A stretch of 64,000 bases of DNA from Tolypeutes matacus. Taxonomy: Eukaryota > Chordata > Mammalia > Cingulata > Chlamyphoridae. A program made the translations under genes and the position numbers. Location: positions 124,001-188,000 of the forward strand of contig JAKSZT010054581.1 in NCBI GenBank assembly GCA_026826555.1, written 5' to 3'. Under the pieces are notes generated by a model. That model did no database searches. It worked only from the letters and a program-made list of their open reading frames with translations, and was not told where the DNA came from. Shown here in pieces: positions 23,093 through 36,200 of the stretch (positions within the stretch are counted from its first letter, which is position 1; each line of letters opens with the position of its first letter).

Positions 23093-23640
23093 ATTACATT
23101 GTATGTATTTACTGCATTTTGTTTATCCATTCACCTGTTGTTTCATTCTTTTAGCTATTGTGAATAATACTGCAATCAACTTTGGTATACAAATAACTGT
23201 TTTCAATTTTATTGACCTAAAAGTCGATTTGCCTGGTCATATGGTAACTTTATATTCTACTTTCAGAGGAACTGCTAAATTGTTTTCCAAAGCAGTTGAA
23301 CCATTTTTCCTCCACCCAAAAAATGTATGAATGGCTTCCAAGTTCTCATCCTCAACAGCAGTTTTTTTGTTTTTGTTTTTTTTTTTTCAATTAATAAACA
23401 TCTTGTGGGTGGGATTTGGCATAGTATTGTGGTTTGAATTTACATTTCCTTGATGACCAATGAATAAAATCTTCTGTTCAATTAAGTCAGGTGTATTGAG
23501 GTACAATTTACATATGCTAAAATTCAAAATTTACCAAATATTTATCTTAAAATTTACCAAATATTAAGTGAATGCTCTTGCTTTCCTTATACACATATAT
23601 ATGTTTACACATGTTTTATTTAAATACCTCATTTCTAAAC
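23093..23640 (-). mobile_element. Old L1 3' fragments
   Basis: Antisense L1 ORF2 C-terminal text ('ttttgtttatccattcacct', 'ttagctattgtgaataatac', 'gcctggtcatatggtaac') runs to about 23460. It is followed by text typical of old L1 3' UTRs ('tgtattgaggtacaatttac'). The segment 23640-23990 to the right shows nothing recognisable. Confidence 0.65.
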
Positions 23641-23994
23641 TTTAATATGGTTTCTAATGATATATGATGACTCCTAGGGAATCAGTATTTGAGCAAAGGA
23701 AAAGAAGAATAAGGATACAAGGTGGATGATGTCAAGTTAATTTTAAGTGATTAAATTTAATTGTTTTTAATTTAGAAAATACTCATCTGCTATTTTTTGT
23801 TGTTGGATTTACCCTTCATTTTATATTCTTATTCAAAAAGACACAGCCAGACCTCATATATTGTAGATTAAAAAACAACTGAAAAAGTATATTTTTTAAG
23901 CAATTAAGTATACTATGGGCTAAAATAAGATAAGGTGGAATTTAACTGTACTTCATTCCTATCTTATGAATAAAATCCTCTCCTTGTTTATCAC

Positions 23995-23995
23995 T

Positions 23996-24038
<43 letters not shown>

Positions 24039-24049
24039 TTATTATTTAT
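23995..24049. repeat. (TTTA)n microsatellite
   Basis: Thirteen or so TTTA units with slight interruption near the right end. It probably grew from the poly(A) tail of the minus-strand L1 fragment that follows. Confidence 0.9.
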
Positions 24050-26040
24050 TATTTACCAATTCTTCCACCCTCCCACAGTCCTTGGTACCCCTTAGTCTTC
24101 TTTCTGTTTCTATGAATTTAATTTTAGGCATTTTATATTCATGAACTCATACCATATTTGTCTTTATGTTTTTGGGTAATTTCACTTGGCATGGTTTCAA
24201 AGTTTCACCCATGTTGCAGAATGAGGCAGAACATCATTCCTTTTTATGCCTATGTAATATTCCATCCTATGCATAGACTACATTGTATTTATCTTTTCAA
24301 CTGTTGATGGACACGTGAGATATTTCTAACTTTAGGCTATTGTGAATAATTTTATTATAAACAACTGGTGTGCAAATACCTGTTTGCGTCCTTGTTTCAA
24401 TTCATTTGGTTATCATACAAGAAATGGAGTTTCTGTGTCATACAGTAATTCTATGTTTTACTTTTTGAGGAAATATCAAAATGTTTTCCACATTGCCTAA
24501 AATTTTATAAGTTTCCCATTTCTCTGCATCCTTGTATTAGTCAGCCAAAGGGGTGCTGATGCAAAATACCAGAAATCAGTCAGTTTTTATAAAGGGTATT
24601 TATTAGTAGTAGAAACCCACAGTTACCAGGCCATAAGGCATAAGTTACTTCCCACACCAAAATTGATTGCCACATGTTGGAGCAAGATGGCTGCCAATGT
24701 CTTTGAGGGTTCAGGCTTCCTGGGTTCCTATCTTCCTGGGGCTTGCTTGTCTCTGGGCTCAGCTCCTCTTCTGTCTCCAGAAGATCAGCTGTAGAATATG
24801 AGGCACTTTAGGCTTTGTCTCTCTCCACAAAACCAGCTGTGAACTGTCAGGTGAACAGATCTTCTCTTCCCAAGTCCTTCTCTCCTTCCTCATGACCAAG
24901 ATCCTCTGTGTGCTTACTTCCCCGGGCTCCAGCCTTAAAACTCAGCATCAGAACCCAGCATCAAATCTCCAACTAACTCTTCTGCTCTGCCATGTAGTTT
25001 TATCTCTGAATTCACACCAACCAAGGGGCGGGGGCTCAACATCTTACTGACATGGCCCAGTCAAAGCCCTAATCATAATTTAATCATGCCCAGAGGAACA
25101 GACCAGTTTACAAACATAATCCATATCTCATTTTGGAAATCATAACTATATCAAACTGCCACACTTGTCAATACTTATTTTCCATTTTTTGTTTTGTGTC
25201 TAATAATAGCCATCCAAGTGTGTTGAAGTGGTATTGCACTGTGGTTTTGATTTGTATAATCTTAGCGACAAATGATGTTGAGAGTTTTATCATGGGCTTA
25301 TTGGCTATTTGTATATCATATTTTGAAAATTATTCAATGCTTTGTCCATTTTTTATTAAGTTGTCTTTTGGTTATTGACTTTTATCAATTTTTATATAAT
25401 CTTGATATTTAATCCTTATCATATATGTGAGCTATAACCATTTTCTCCCATTATATAGGAAATTTTTTCACTTTCTTGATAATGCAACTTAACGCACATT
25501 TAAAAAATTTTTTATGAATATGAATTTATCTTTTTTTTCTTTTGTCGCTCTACCTTTTGGTGTCATATCTGAAAAGCCACTGCCTAACCCAAGGTTATGA
25601 AAATTAAGCCTCTGTTATATTCTAAGAATATTATGGCTTTAGCTCTTATATTTAGATCAACAATTTTAATTAATTTTTGTATATACCATGATGTATGGAT
25701 CCAACTTCATTGTTTTGCACATTGACAGCAAGTTTTCCAAGCACCATTTGTTGAAATGACTCTTCCTTACCCATTGAAAAGACCTTTCATTCTTGTTGAA
25801 AATCATTTGTCCTTAGATATATGTGGGTTTGTCTTTGAGTCTCAATTTTATTCGCTTGGTCTATATGTCTATCCTTATGACAGTAGTGCATTATTTTGAG
25901 TACTGTAACTTTGTAACAATTTTTGACATCAGGAAAGTTGAGTCCTCCAACTTTGTTCTTTTTCATGATTGATTTGACAATTAGGAGCGTTCTGTGATTC
26001 CACATAAATTTGATGACACCTTCCCATTTCTGTGAAAAAT
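24050..26040 (-). mobile_element. Old L1 ORF2 fragment, interrupted by a solo LTR
   Basis: Antisense L1 text is continuous on both sides of the LTR at 24533-25163: 'tatgcctatgtaatattccat' near 24246, then after the LTR 'gtattgcactgtggttttga' near 25229 and 'agcaccatttgttgaaatga' near 25740. The only sizeable minus-strand frame (26005-25787) includes KVGGLNFPDVKNCY, an ORF2 C-terminal landmark. It is heavily decayed. Confidence 0.75.
24533..25163 (-). mobile_element. Solo LTR (ERVL/MaLR-like)
   Basis: A 631-base element starts TGTGGCAGTTTGATATAG and ends in CTAATACA when read on the minus strand, with TG...CA ends. It carries an AATAAA at about 24600 near its 3' side, as expected for the R region of an LTR. 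No internal retroviral sequence adjoins it. It splits an older L1 cleanly. The flanks read catcct and cttgtc, which gives only a partial match for a target duplication. I recall it as an LTR common in armadillo, without being able to name the family. Confidence 0.7.
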
Positions 26041-26365
26041 GGTGGTGCTAAAATTCTTTTATATTTTTCTGTATCTTCTTTTATTTCTTTCCTTACAGTA
26101 TCAAGGGACTTTGTATTCTTCCTTCCATTCCTTTCCAGAGTAAGCAGCTGCCATTGTTCTCATTCAGAGCTGACATCTGACAGCCATCCTGTTGTATGGC
26201 CCTTAAGTCTGGGCCTGATATGTCATGGCCCCTCAGTAACTGAAAGTTAAATAAATGGATTTGTTAAATAATAACTCAATTATTCACTCCTGCTTAATAT
26301 ATATCATTTCTTTCTTTCACTGATTTAGTAGGAAGCATGCCTTGAGGCCAATGCATGAGGTATCA
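26015..26365. repeat. Direct repeat copy B (with 22712-23092)
   Basis: This is the second copy of the repeat described at 22712. Here the left part is continuous with the L1 ORF2 fragment at 24050-26040, so the repeated unit spans an L1 edge and its neighbour DNA. That favours a small segmental duplication over a new transposon family. Confidence 0.8.
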
Positions 26366-27461
26366 AACTTGGGATCTGCCTGGATGGTGGTGAGTGTTGT
26401 GTAAGGTGCTTCTAATCTTGTTGGCTTTTTCTAGAGCTACTGTAGTGGACCCACAGAGCTTTTCCACTGCATTTTTTTGGATAAGAGTCCCCTTTTTGAC
26501 TCAGTGTAGGATGTGGGAGCTGGAAAATGAGGGAAGGAGAAGATAACTTTGTCAGGCTTCTGATTCTATCAACTAGATGAAGGCACCAGAGATTGGGGCC
26601 GGGGTTTAAGAGCTCTTTCTGTGTGGCACATAATTTTGCTTTTGTTTGGGACCTCAAACATGAAACTTGAACACATTTTCTCAGGCTTAGACCTACAAGA
26701 CACACTCAGGCTAAACATCTCATCTCTCATCTACACTTTCTTTTACATGCTTTCTAACTTTTATTCATAACTTCAATCTCTAATGCATGCTCTAGAAATT
26801 TATCTCAGCATATGACTGAAGATATGTAGTCCTATGTGAATGTGCACACTTTTTTGGAGTTGACTCCCCATCACTGCATGTGCTTAGTCTTACCTTTATC
26901 TTACAATTTTTTTTTCTAGCATACTCCTTCCCTATTTCAGGCCCTCGTTGCTGAAGTGAATTCTGCCAAAACCATCACATAATGCCCTAATTCAAAGGCT
27001 CCATAAACCATTTGCTTGTGAGCCTGTAAGGAACACAGGCACACTCATTTTTAATGTATTTTTTTATTGCTGCTTGCAAATTTCAAAGGCAAGAGGGAGT
27101 AGTTGTGACAGAGACCATATGGTCCACAAGTTAAAAAAATATTTCCTACCTGGCTCTTTAAGAAAAATTTTGCTGAACTCTCTACCAACTTGTGCTTTGG
27201 AGGACTTCTAGTGTCTACCACCCAAGCTACCTAAAGGCTAATAGATGTGAATATTCTCACTGTCCTGATTTTGTGATAATCAGGGCTGGCTAAACATTCA
27301 CTGTATTAGAAACCATGCACATGTCCCCAGACCTAGTTTTTCTCCCTAGGCCTGGTTTTTAGAATGATAGTGATAAACCAAGCCTGATTTATTATATGAC
27401 CATCCTGTATGGGAAATGACTGTAACTCTAGGCATCTTTGGTCAACTTTAAGAGATATAGT
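26366..27461. other. Stretch without recognised features
   Basis: No gene or transposon is recognised. The minus-strand 97-codon frame at 26705-26412 has no known motif and no supporting context. The base composition is ordinary. Confidence 0.5.
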
Positions 27462-28197
27462 GGGGGGGGGGTGTGTGGATGTGGCTCAAATGGTTGGGCA
27501 TCCATCTCCCATATGGAGGGACCTGGGTTAGATCCCCAGGACCTCTTGACAAAAATTAAAAAAAAGAAAAATATAGAAAGTGCACAGTCTGCCATGCCCT
27601 GTGTGCAGGTGCACCATCAGTCCCCGCAAGTGGGTGAGCCCCCCAGGCTCTGTGTGTGGGTTCACCATCAGACTTCTCAAGAGGGTGCTCCACCAGGTCC
27701 CACAAGTGGGTATGATGCCAGGCCCTGCATGCGGCTGAGCACCCCAGGCCCCGCGCATGGGTATGGCATCAGGCCCCATGAGTGGGTGCACTGCCAGGAC
27801 CTGTGAGTGGGTGCACAGCCAGGCCCCACATGCAAGTGAGCCTCTCAGGCCCCATGCGTGAGTGAACCTCCAGGCCCCATGAGCAGGTGTGCCATCAGGC
27901 CCCGTGAGCCACGCAGTAAGATGATGACATAACAGTAGAGTGACACAAGGGAGAGCCAAGACGAGATGCACCAAAAAAAAACAGGAACTAAGGTGGCACA
28001 GGTGGTAGGATGCCTCTCTTACACATCAGAGGTTCGATGATCAAATCCTAGTGAAGACAAGAGGAGAAGGATGAGAAGAGAGGGCAGGAAATGGACACAG
28101 AGAGTTACCCAGCGAATGGACACAAAAACAGCAAAAACGGGGTGTGTGTAAAAACAGATAAAAGTTAGTAAATAAATAAATAAATCTTTAAAAAATA
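27462..28197 (+). mobile_element. Composite DAS-like SINE with internal minisatellite
   Basis: The left part begins with a tRNA-derived head: an A box TGGCTCAAATGG at 27482-27493 and a B-box-like GGTTAGATCCC near 27526, resembling the armadillo DAS SINE. An A-rich linker follows. Next come about eleven 25-base GC-rich repeats (27600-27910). A second tRNA-like half follows from about 27975, with A-box-like TGGCACAGGTGG, 'ggttcgatgatcaaatcc', 'gcgaatggacaca' and an AAATAAATAAAT tail at 28170-28185. This supports a xenarthran source. SINEs use RNA polymerase III and the L1 machinery; this copy has no visible function. Confidence 0.75.
27600..27910. repeat. 25-bp minisatellite (VNTR-like)
   Basis: Each unit begins AGGCCCC(A/G) and continues as in 'atgagtgggtgcactgcc', 25-26 bases long. 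About eleven units plus partial ends are present, with 60-90 percent likeness by eye. It is GC- and CpG-rich against an AT-rich background. Long frames on both strands here (27438-27806 and 27974-27528) are repeat translations, not genes. Confidence 0.9.
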
Positions 28198-28430
28198 GTA
28201 TAGGGGAGTAAGATATGGACTATAGTTAGTAGTAATACTTTGATGATGTGCTTTCATTATTTATTAACAAATGTTTCACAACAATGCAAAGTATTTGTGG
28301 TGGGGTGATGTATGGGAACCCTGTGTGATGTTATGCATGTTTGTTTTGTAAATTCTCAATGTTTACTAAACTCTTATTGTTTATATACGTTCATGTATGA
28401 ATGACATACTTCAATTTTTTTTTAATGAAA
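28198..28430 (+). mobile_element. L1 3' end fragment
   Basis: The plus strand shows typical terminal L1 3' UTR text: 'gtggggtgatgtatgggaac' near 28300, 'tttgttttgtaaattctcaa' near 28340, then an A/T-rich end near 28430. Confidence 0.6.
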
Positions 28431-29435
28431 AAAAGTAAATTTAGAAGAGGAAGTGCAAAATTTGTATAGTGAAAGCTACAAAACATTGCTGAAAGTAATT
28501 TAAAAAGACTTAAATAAATAGAAAGACATCTTTTTAAAAAAAATCCATTGCTATAAACTTACCTTTAATTTGCTAATCCAGAATTTTCCAGAGCTTAAAC
28601 TACTCTGACAATAAATTAGGCACCTAGGATATTCGGTCACTAGTAGCCAGTAGCAGACTCCTTAATTTAATGCACCTCCCCCAGTACTTAATTTATTCCC
28701 TTGGAGCACCTCAGGGGAGGGGGGAGAGAAATGAGCAACGCTGGTTCAATTATCTCAACATTTTATTTCTAAATCTGTAGTGTGACCAGAAATATTTACT
28801 TTTCTTTTTGGAAAGAATTTATTTTCTCTAAGGAGAGAGACCTACTAATCAATGCACTAATAATATAAACAAAGTACCTTAAGGGTCAATCAGGAGCAAA
28901 ATAAACTATTACAAAAATATTAACAAGCATTTTTTCTGAGTATAGGAAAAATATCCATATATGGATTTTCTATAATTAGAAAGCTAAGCAAGATCATTCA
29001 AAATTTTACTGAAAATTGTATTTTACATTGTAGCAGTTTGCTCTGAAGGATATGTTAATCTTTTAATGTAACTACCAAAGAAGAGGTAAATAGAAAAGAT
29101 CCTGTATATACATAATTATGCTGTGTCATAAGCATGTTTCAAGAAAGCAAAACAAATTGTTTCATTGCAAATGAAAAAATAAAATAAAATAAAGGCCAAT
29201 AGAGAACCCATTCACTTTGGCATACTCTCTCCTTGTATTTCCAAAATGCTCCTCACTAAGAAAATGCTATGTTGTCTGTTGTTTCCTTATGAATATCTTT
29301 GTTTTTCTTCTACTATTGGGGATGATATTTAAATGTCATGTTTGATTATATCATTTAATTGTTCTTTTTTATTTTAGTTTGTGTATTTAAAATTCTAAAA
29401 GCACAATTTAATGATTGTTCTTTAATTCATTTTTT
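28431..29435. other. Stretch without recognised features
   Basis: AT-rich sequence with no gene, RNA gene or nameable transposon. A short (AAAAT)n-like run occurs near 29175. Confidence 0.5.
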
Positions 29436-30440
29436 AAAACATATTTTAATTGTTGTGACACATAGACACCTCAAAATCCCACATTTAAACACTTTCAAGT
29501 GTTCAATTTAGTGTTATTAATTACACTAAAAACATAGTGCTACCATCACCACTGCACATTACCAAAAGCTTTCCATCCCCCAAAGAGAAATGCTGTACCT
29601 TTTAAGCAGACTCTTAGAATAAACAAATATTCTAGATATCTCATGTAATTTAAATCATACAATATCTGCCTTTTTCTATTTATCTTATTTCATTTAGCAT
29701 AGTATTTTTAAGGTTCATCCATGCCCTAGAAATGTACCAAAAATTGATAAGGACCTTTGATGCATAAAAGTTTATGTAGGTGAGGTCCAATGTATATTTT
29801 CTCTTCTGTTGCTCATGTTTTTGGTGTCATATCTAAGAATCTTTTACCAAATGCAAGGTATGAAGATTTACACATTTGCTATCTCCAAAGAGGCTTATAA
29901 TTTGCTTTTGAGTCATTTTGTAGTTTATAGTGTGAGATGTGGGTCTAAATTCATTCTTTTTGGATGTGATGCTCCAACACCATGTCTTGAAGAGAATATT
30001 CCTTCCCCATTGAATGGACTTGGCATGCTTGTAAAACAAACAAATTGAACATAGCTGTCAGTGGTTATTTCTGAGCTCTTAATTCTATACCATTGGTCTA
30101 TATGTCTATATTTATGCTAATAGAACTCTGTTTTTATTACTGTAGCTCTCTAATAATTTTGGAATACAGGAGTGTACAGCTTCTAAATTTTGTGCACATT
30201 TTAAAGATTATTTTGGTTCTTCCATAAGAAACTTATTTCATTTTCAGTTTTAGTTATTTATTTCTTCCCTATCTCTTTTTTTTTTCTTTTGTCATTCTAG
30301 TGAGAAGTTTGGAACAAAAGTATGTTGTTCCTTTAAAAGAAGCAGCTTTTGGTTTTGTTGATACTCTTGATTGTTTTCTAGTCTCTAATTTCTCTCCAAT
30401 TTAATTTTCATTATTTCCTTCCTTCTACTAAATTTATTAT
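29436..30440 (-). mobile_element. Old L1 fragment (3' UTR and ORF2)
   Basis: The antisense text 'atagtgctaccatcaccact' near 29535 and 'tttccatcccccaaagag' near 29570 is an old L1 3' UTR. It is followed by ORF2 text such as 'cataattt.cttttgagtcattttg' and 'ccattggtctatatgtctat' near 30090. It is decayed and 5'-truncated. Confidence 0.65.
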
Positions 30441-33279
30441 TTTTAAAATACTCTTTTTCAATTTTTAAAGATATTTAGATTATATAAATGCTACATTAAA
30501 AATATAGGGGATTCTCAGATGTTCCACTCCCTACCCCTTCCACATTTTCCCACATTAACAACACCCTTCATTAGGGGGGTACCTTTGTTAAAATTGATGA
30601 ACACATTTTGGAGCATTGCCACTAAGTGTAGATTATAGTTTAAATTGTAGTTTACATTCTCTTCTGTACAATTTTGTAAGTTATGCCAAGATATATAATG
30701 GCTTGTATCTGTCATTGCAATGTCATTTAGGACAATTCTCAAGTCCCCAAAATGTCCCCATATTACCCATGTTCTTCCCTTTCCATCCCCCCAGAACCTC
30801 CGGTGACCACTGCCTCCACATGAATGATAAAAGTTCTTCTATTCCAAGAATCACAATAAGTCTATTGTAGAATAGCACTAAGTCTACTCTAGTCCGTTGT
30901 TCATTCCCCAATCCTGAGTAATTGAGATGGTGATGCCCACTCTGCCTCTAATTGAGAGGAGGCTTAGATCCCATGGAACAGATGGATGGGACAATCTTGC
31001 TTGCAGTTGCAGACTTTCTCTGTTCCTTAGGATGATCTTTGTACATCATCATTTCCTTGTTAATTGTCCTAGAAGAGTCCATTGAGCTGGAGAGTAGGTG
31101 TTACAATTCTGTTGAGATTCAGGACCTGGCTGGCATATTAACAGCCCAAAAATTCAGTCTTTTGGACATACACTTATCAACTCTAGTATATTAACTATAG
31201 GTTCAATAGAAGGGGGAGAAGAGCCATATGTAGGGAAACCACAACTGAATCCAACTCTATCACAATGGGGAGCATAAATTCTAAAGTAGGGCCCACGGGC
31301 AGGGCAACAAACTTCTGAGTTGTCTGCACTGATTAAAGTGTCTGGATGTCTCCAGAGCCCTCAAGAGACCCACAATTTGGGGCAATATTTACTTTGCAGT
31401 CAATCACATCCTGCTAAGATGTGCATAAGCATAACCTCTGGAAAGACTTTCCAGACTCACTTTGAAGTCTCTTAGCCATATACACTCATTTGTCTTTACC
31501 CTTTCCCCCTTTTGATCAAGGTTTTTTCAGATGCATTGTGGGTTGATGCTTGAAAATAATCCCTCAGTGGTAGGGAGGCTCATCCCTGGGAGTCATGTCC
31601 TGTGCTGGAGGGAAGTTAATGCATTTATATGCTGAGTTTGGCTTAGAGAGAGGCCACATTTGAGCAACAAGGAAGCTCTCAGGAGGTAACCCTTAGACAA
31701 CCTATAATACTAGGCTAAGTTTGAATTTCAAAAGTAAAAGTTCATATGTACAGTCATCAATATCAAGGGCCCATCAATGGTCCATCCTCCTTCCCTAGTC
31801 ATTGCCAATGTCCTCGGGAGATTCTTGCTGTCCCATTAGAGAATGTTGCAGAGCTCCCCAGGATGGGAATTCAATTTTTTTTTTTTGGTTATTGTGTGAA
31901 TCTCCACCCACCATGACAATGCCCCATGAACACTTGAACACATTTATGTGCTTTATAGGCATATCCCAAGTGAACCTCTTCCCATGCATCCCCCATCACT
32001 GGCACAGTGCACCAATGATCCTTTCCTGCCCCAGTTGTAACCCTTCTGTGATCCAAAACTTCTTCAAAAATAAGGCCAACAAAATAACCAAATACAATTA
32101 ATAAGAAAAAGAAATAATGATACTTTAAAAAATAACAAATAAAATACAAAAAAAATTTTAAAACAATTTTGGAATTATAAAAAATAATTAAAAATATAAA
32201 ATTTAAAATTTGCATTATGTCTTTCATCATTATAAGATTTGTTGTCTTGTATGTACAGTGACATTTTCTTCCATTTATTCCCCTGGTGCCTTAATTTTTC
32301 ATTTTGTCTTCAAGGAAGTTTTAGGTTACAGAAAATTCACATACAGAATATAGGAAATTCCCATATACCCAACATCCTCACCCATTTCCCCTTTCCCTAT
32401 TAATAACATTTTATATGTGGATGGTACATTTGATACAATTGATGTACAAATATTGAAACATAGCTCCTAATCATGGTCAATGGTTTACATTATGGTTTAC
32501 ATTTTGGACAATGCATTTTTATAAATTTTGATGAAATATAACATGGTCTGTATCCACCATTGCAAGATCATGTAGAACAGTTCCATTGCCTCCAAAATGT
32601 TCCATATTCCATATATTCTATTCCTCCCCCTGCCTCCCCTCAGGACCCACGGCAAGCCCCACACTTCACTCCTTGGAGAACAAGACTCATAGTTACTTGC
32701 AACAACATTGAGGGCTTGACATACGGGTCTGTCTTCCCCTATTAGGCACTGCCTATGCTCTTGAGAGACTCCCAACCCTCCATTTAAGAACATAGCAGGA
32801 CTCCACAGGATGGGAGTCCAATACATTCCTGCTCATTATGTCTGTCTCTACCCATTGATAAAACACACTATGATAAGATGAACTCTCATATACTCCCTAG
32901 AAACCTGTTCAAGGTATTCCCTGTACTGCATGCCCTCCACATCCAGCACCCTAAACTAATAACCTTCACCTGCCATACCTTCCAAAAAAACACTCCAAAC
33001 ATTGTAGTTTCAACCACACATCCATAAATTCTGCAGAGTTCACCTGCTTCCTTCCGCAACCCTCCCCTCAGTACAATGGACAGTCAAAACCAATCTTCCC
33101 ACACTATCCCCTTCACAGACCAGCACTTCCAAGCCCAATAGCATGACTGCACCACTGTCATGCACATCCATTACACAACTACACCCTTCCAAATTATCAT
33201 AGATTCTGCCCATATGGGAATTGGCTCACAACACTCTACTCCTTTCTAACTCCTATAAACCTCTCTTCCAGACTCTAGC

Positions 33280-36200
33280 TCAATTTGCTTAATTCATATC
33301 ATTGAGGTCATGTAATACTTGTCTTTCAGTGCCTGGCTTCTTTCATTCAAAGATCTTAAAGATGCATCCATCCATTCTATTCCATGTGTTAATACTGCAT
33401 TTCTTCTTACAACTGAATAATATTCTATTATATATATATACCACAATTTCTTTATCAAGTCATCTCTTCATGGACATTTGGATTGCTTCCAATATTTGGT
33501 AATAGTGAATAATGCCACTATGAACTTTGGTGTGCTTATACTGTTGGTTTCCATGCTTACAATTATTCTGGATATATACCCAGCAGTAGGATTGCTAGAT
33601 CATATGGCCATTCTACAGTTAGCTATCTGCGGAACCAACAAACTGTTCTCCACAATGGCTGCACCACTCTACATTCCCATCAGCAGTGAATAAGAGTTCC
33701 TATTCTCCCACATCCTCTCCAAAACTTGTAGTACTCTATTTTCCTAATAACTGCCAGTCTAATGGGTGTAAGATGATATCCCATTGAACTTTTGATTTGC
33801 ATTTCCCTAATAACTAGTGATGTTGAGCATCTTTTCATGTGCTACTTATTCATTTGCATTTCTTCTTTGGAAAAGTGTCTATTGAAATCACTTGCCCATT
33901 TTTTAAATGGGTTGTATGTCTTTATTTTTGAGGTGCAGAATTTCTAAATATATGCTGGATGTTAAAAAATTAACAGATATATGGTTACCAAATATTTTCT
34001 CCCATTGGATAGGCTACCTTTTCACTTTCTTGACAAACTACTTTGAAGTGCAAAAGTTTTTAATTTTGAGGATGACCTATTTATCTTTTTTTTCCCATTG
34101 CTTGTGCTTTGGATATAAAGTTCACATAACCATTTTCTGTAGATGCTTCCCTACATTATCTTTCATGATCTTTATGGACTTGTTTCTTGTGCTTAGATCT
34201 TTGATCCATCTTGAATTAATTTTTGTATAAGGTGTGTAATGGTGTTATTCTCTCATTCTTTTAGCTATGGATATCCAGTTATCCAAATACCATTTGTTAA
34301 AGAGGCCATTTTCTCCCAGTTGATGGGCTTTGTCACCTTGTTTAATATCAGATGACTGTATATGTGAAGGATCTTTATCAGAACTCTCAGGTCGAGTCCT
34401 TGGTCAGTATGTATATCCTTATGCCAATACCACGAAGTTTTGATCACTGTAGCTTTTCACTATGTTTTAAAGCCAGGAAGTGTGATTCTTCCAATTTAAT
34501 TTTTCTTTTTCAATGTCTTTTTCAATACATCTCTGGCTATTTGGGGCACCTGTCCTTCCAAATAAAATTCATAGTTAGCTTTTCCAATTCAATAAATTTT
34601 TATTGGGATTGTGTTAAATCTGTGAATCAGTTTGGGTAGGATCGACATCTTAATGATTTTTAGTCCTCCTATCCATGAACAGGGAATATTCTTCCATTCA
34701 TTTAGGTCTTATTTGATTTCCTTTAGCAGTGTTGTGTAGTTTTCTACATACAAGTCATTTACATCTTTAGTTAAATTTATTCCTAGGTATTTGTTTCTTT
34801 TAGTTGCTATTGTAAATGGCATTTTTTTCTTAATTTCCCCTCAGATTGCTCATTATTGGTGTAAAGAAATTCTATTGTTTTTTGCACATTGTTCTTATAA
34901 CCTGACACTTTTCTGAACTCATTTATAATCTCTAAGAGCTTTGATGTAGATTTCTCAGGGCTTTCTATGTATAGGATCATGTCATCTGTACATAGTGAAT
35001 ATTTTACTTCTTCCTTTCCAATTTGGATGCTTTTATATCTTTTTCTTGCTTAAGTGCTTGAGCAAGTACTTCTAACACAATGATATATAAGAGTGGTGGA
35101 ACTGGGCATCGTTGTCTTGTTCCAGATCTTACAGGGAAGTCTTTTAGGATTTCAACATTGAATATGATGTGAGCTGTGGGGTTTTTGTATATCCTCTTTT
35201 TTATCTTGTTGAGATAGTTTCCTTCTATTCCTATCTTTTGAAGTGTTTTTTCAGGAAAGGGTGTTGTATTTTTTTCAAGTGCTTTTTCTACATCTGTACA
35301 AAGGATGATGTCATTTTTTTAAATTTCAATCTTTTTATAATGTGTATTACATTGATTGATTTTCTTATATTGGATCATCCTTGCATGCGAGAGATTAAAT
35401 CCACTTGGTCATGGTGTATAATTCATTTGATTTGTTGTTGAATACGACTGGGGAGTATTTTGTTGAGGATTTTAGCATCTAGGTTCATTAGGGAGATTGA
35501 GTTATAATTTTCTTTTCTTGTGGCATCTTTGTTTGGCTGTGGCATTAGAGTGAAGTTGGTGTCATAGAATGAGTTAGGCAATGATCCTTCCACTTTTATT
35601 TTTTGGAAAAGTTAAAGCAGGATTGATATTAGTTCTTTTTGAAAACCAATTTGGTAGAATTCACCGGTGAAGCCATCTGGTCATTGGCTCTTCTTATTTG
35701 GGAGGTTTTTAATGATTAATTCTTTCTTGTTACTTGTGATTGTTCTGTTGATTTCATCAATTTCTTCTTTTGTTAATGTAAGGTGCTTGTGTGTTTCTAG
35801 GAATTTGTCCATTTCCTCTAAACTACCCACCTTGTTGGCATATAATTTTTCAAAGTATTCTCTTATGATACTTTTCATTTCTGTGGTGTCATGGTTATAT
35901 CTCCTTCATCATTTCTTATTTTATGTTTTTCCACCTTCTCTCTTCTTTTCTCTGTTAGTCTAGATGAGTGTTTGTCAATTTTATTAATCTCTTCAAAGAA
36001 TTAGCCTTTTGTTTTGTTAATTTTCTTCTAGTGCTTTCTTTATTTCAATTTCATTTATTTCTGCTCTACTCTTTGTTCCTTCTTTTTACTTGCTTTTGGG
36101 TTAGTTTATTGTTCATTATCTAATTCTTCCAGGTGTTCAGTTATGTCTTTGATTTTAGCTTATTCTTCCTTTTTAAGGTAGGCATTTCTAGCTATGAATA

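Noticed and set aside
26412..26705. 97-codon minus-strand frame
   Set aside because: No motif, splice context or second copy supports it; length is within chance expectation.
27600..27910. Regular repeats resembling a CRISPR array
   Set aside because: The units are contiguous without unique spacers and sit in a SINE of a mammalian genome.
27438..27974. 122- and 148-codon overlapping frames with His/Pro/Gly repeats
   Set aside because: They translate the 25-bp minisatellite on both strands; there is no domain, and the GC-rich repeat keeps frames open by chance.
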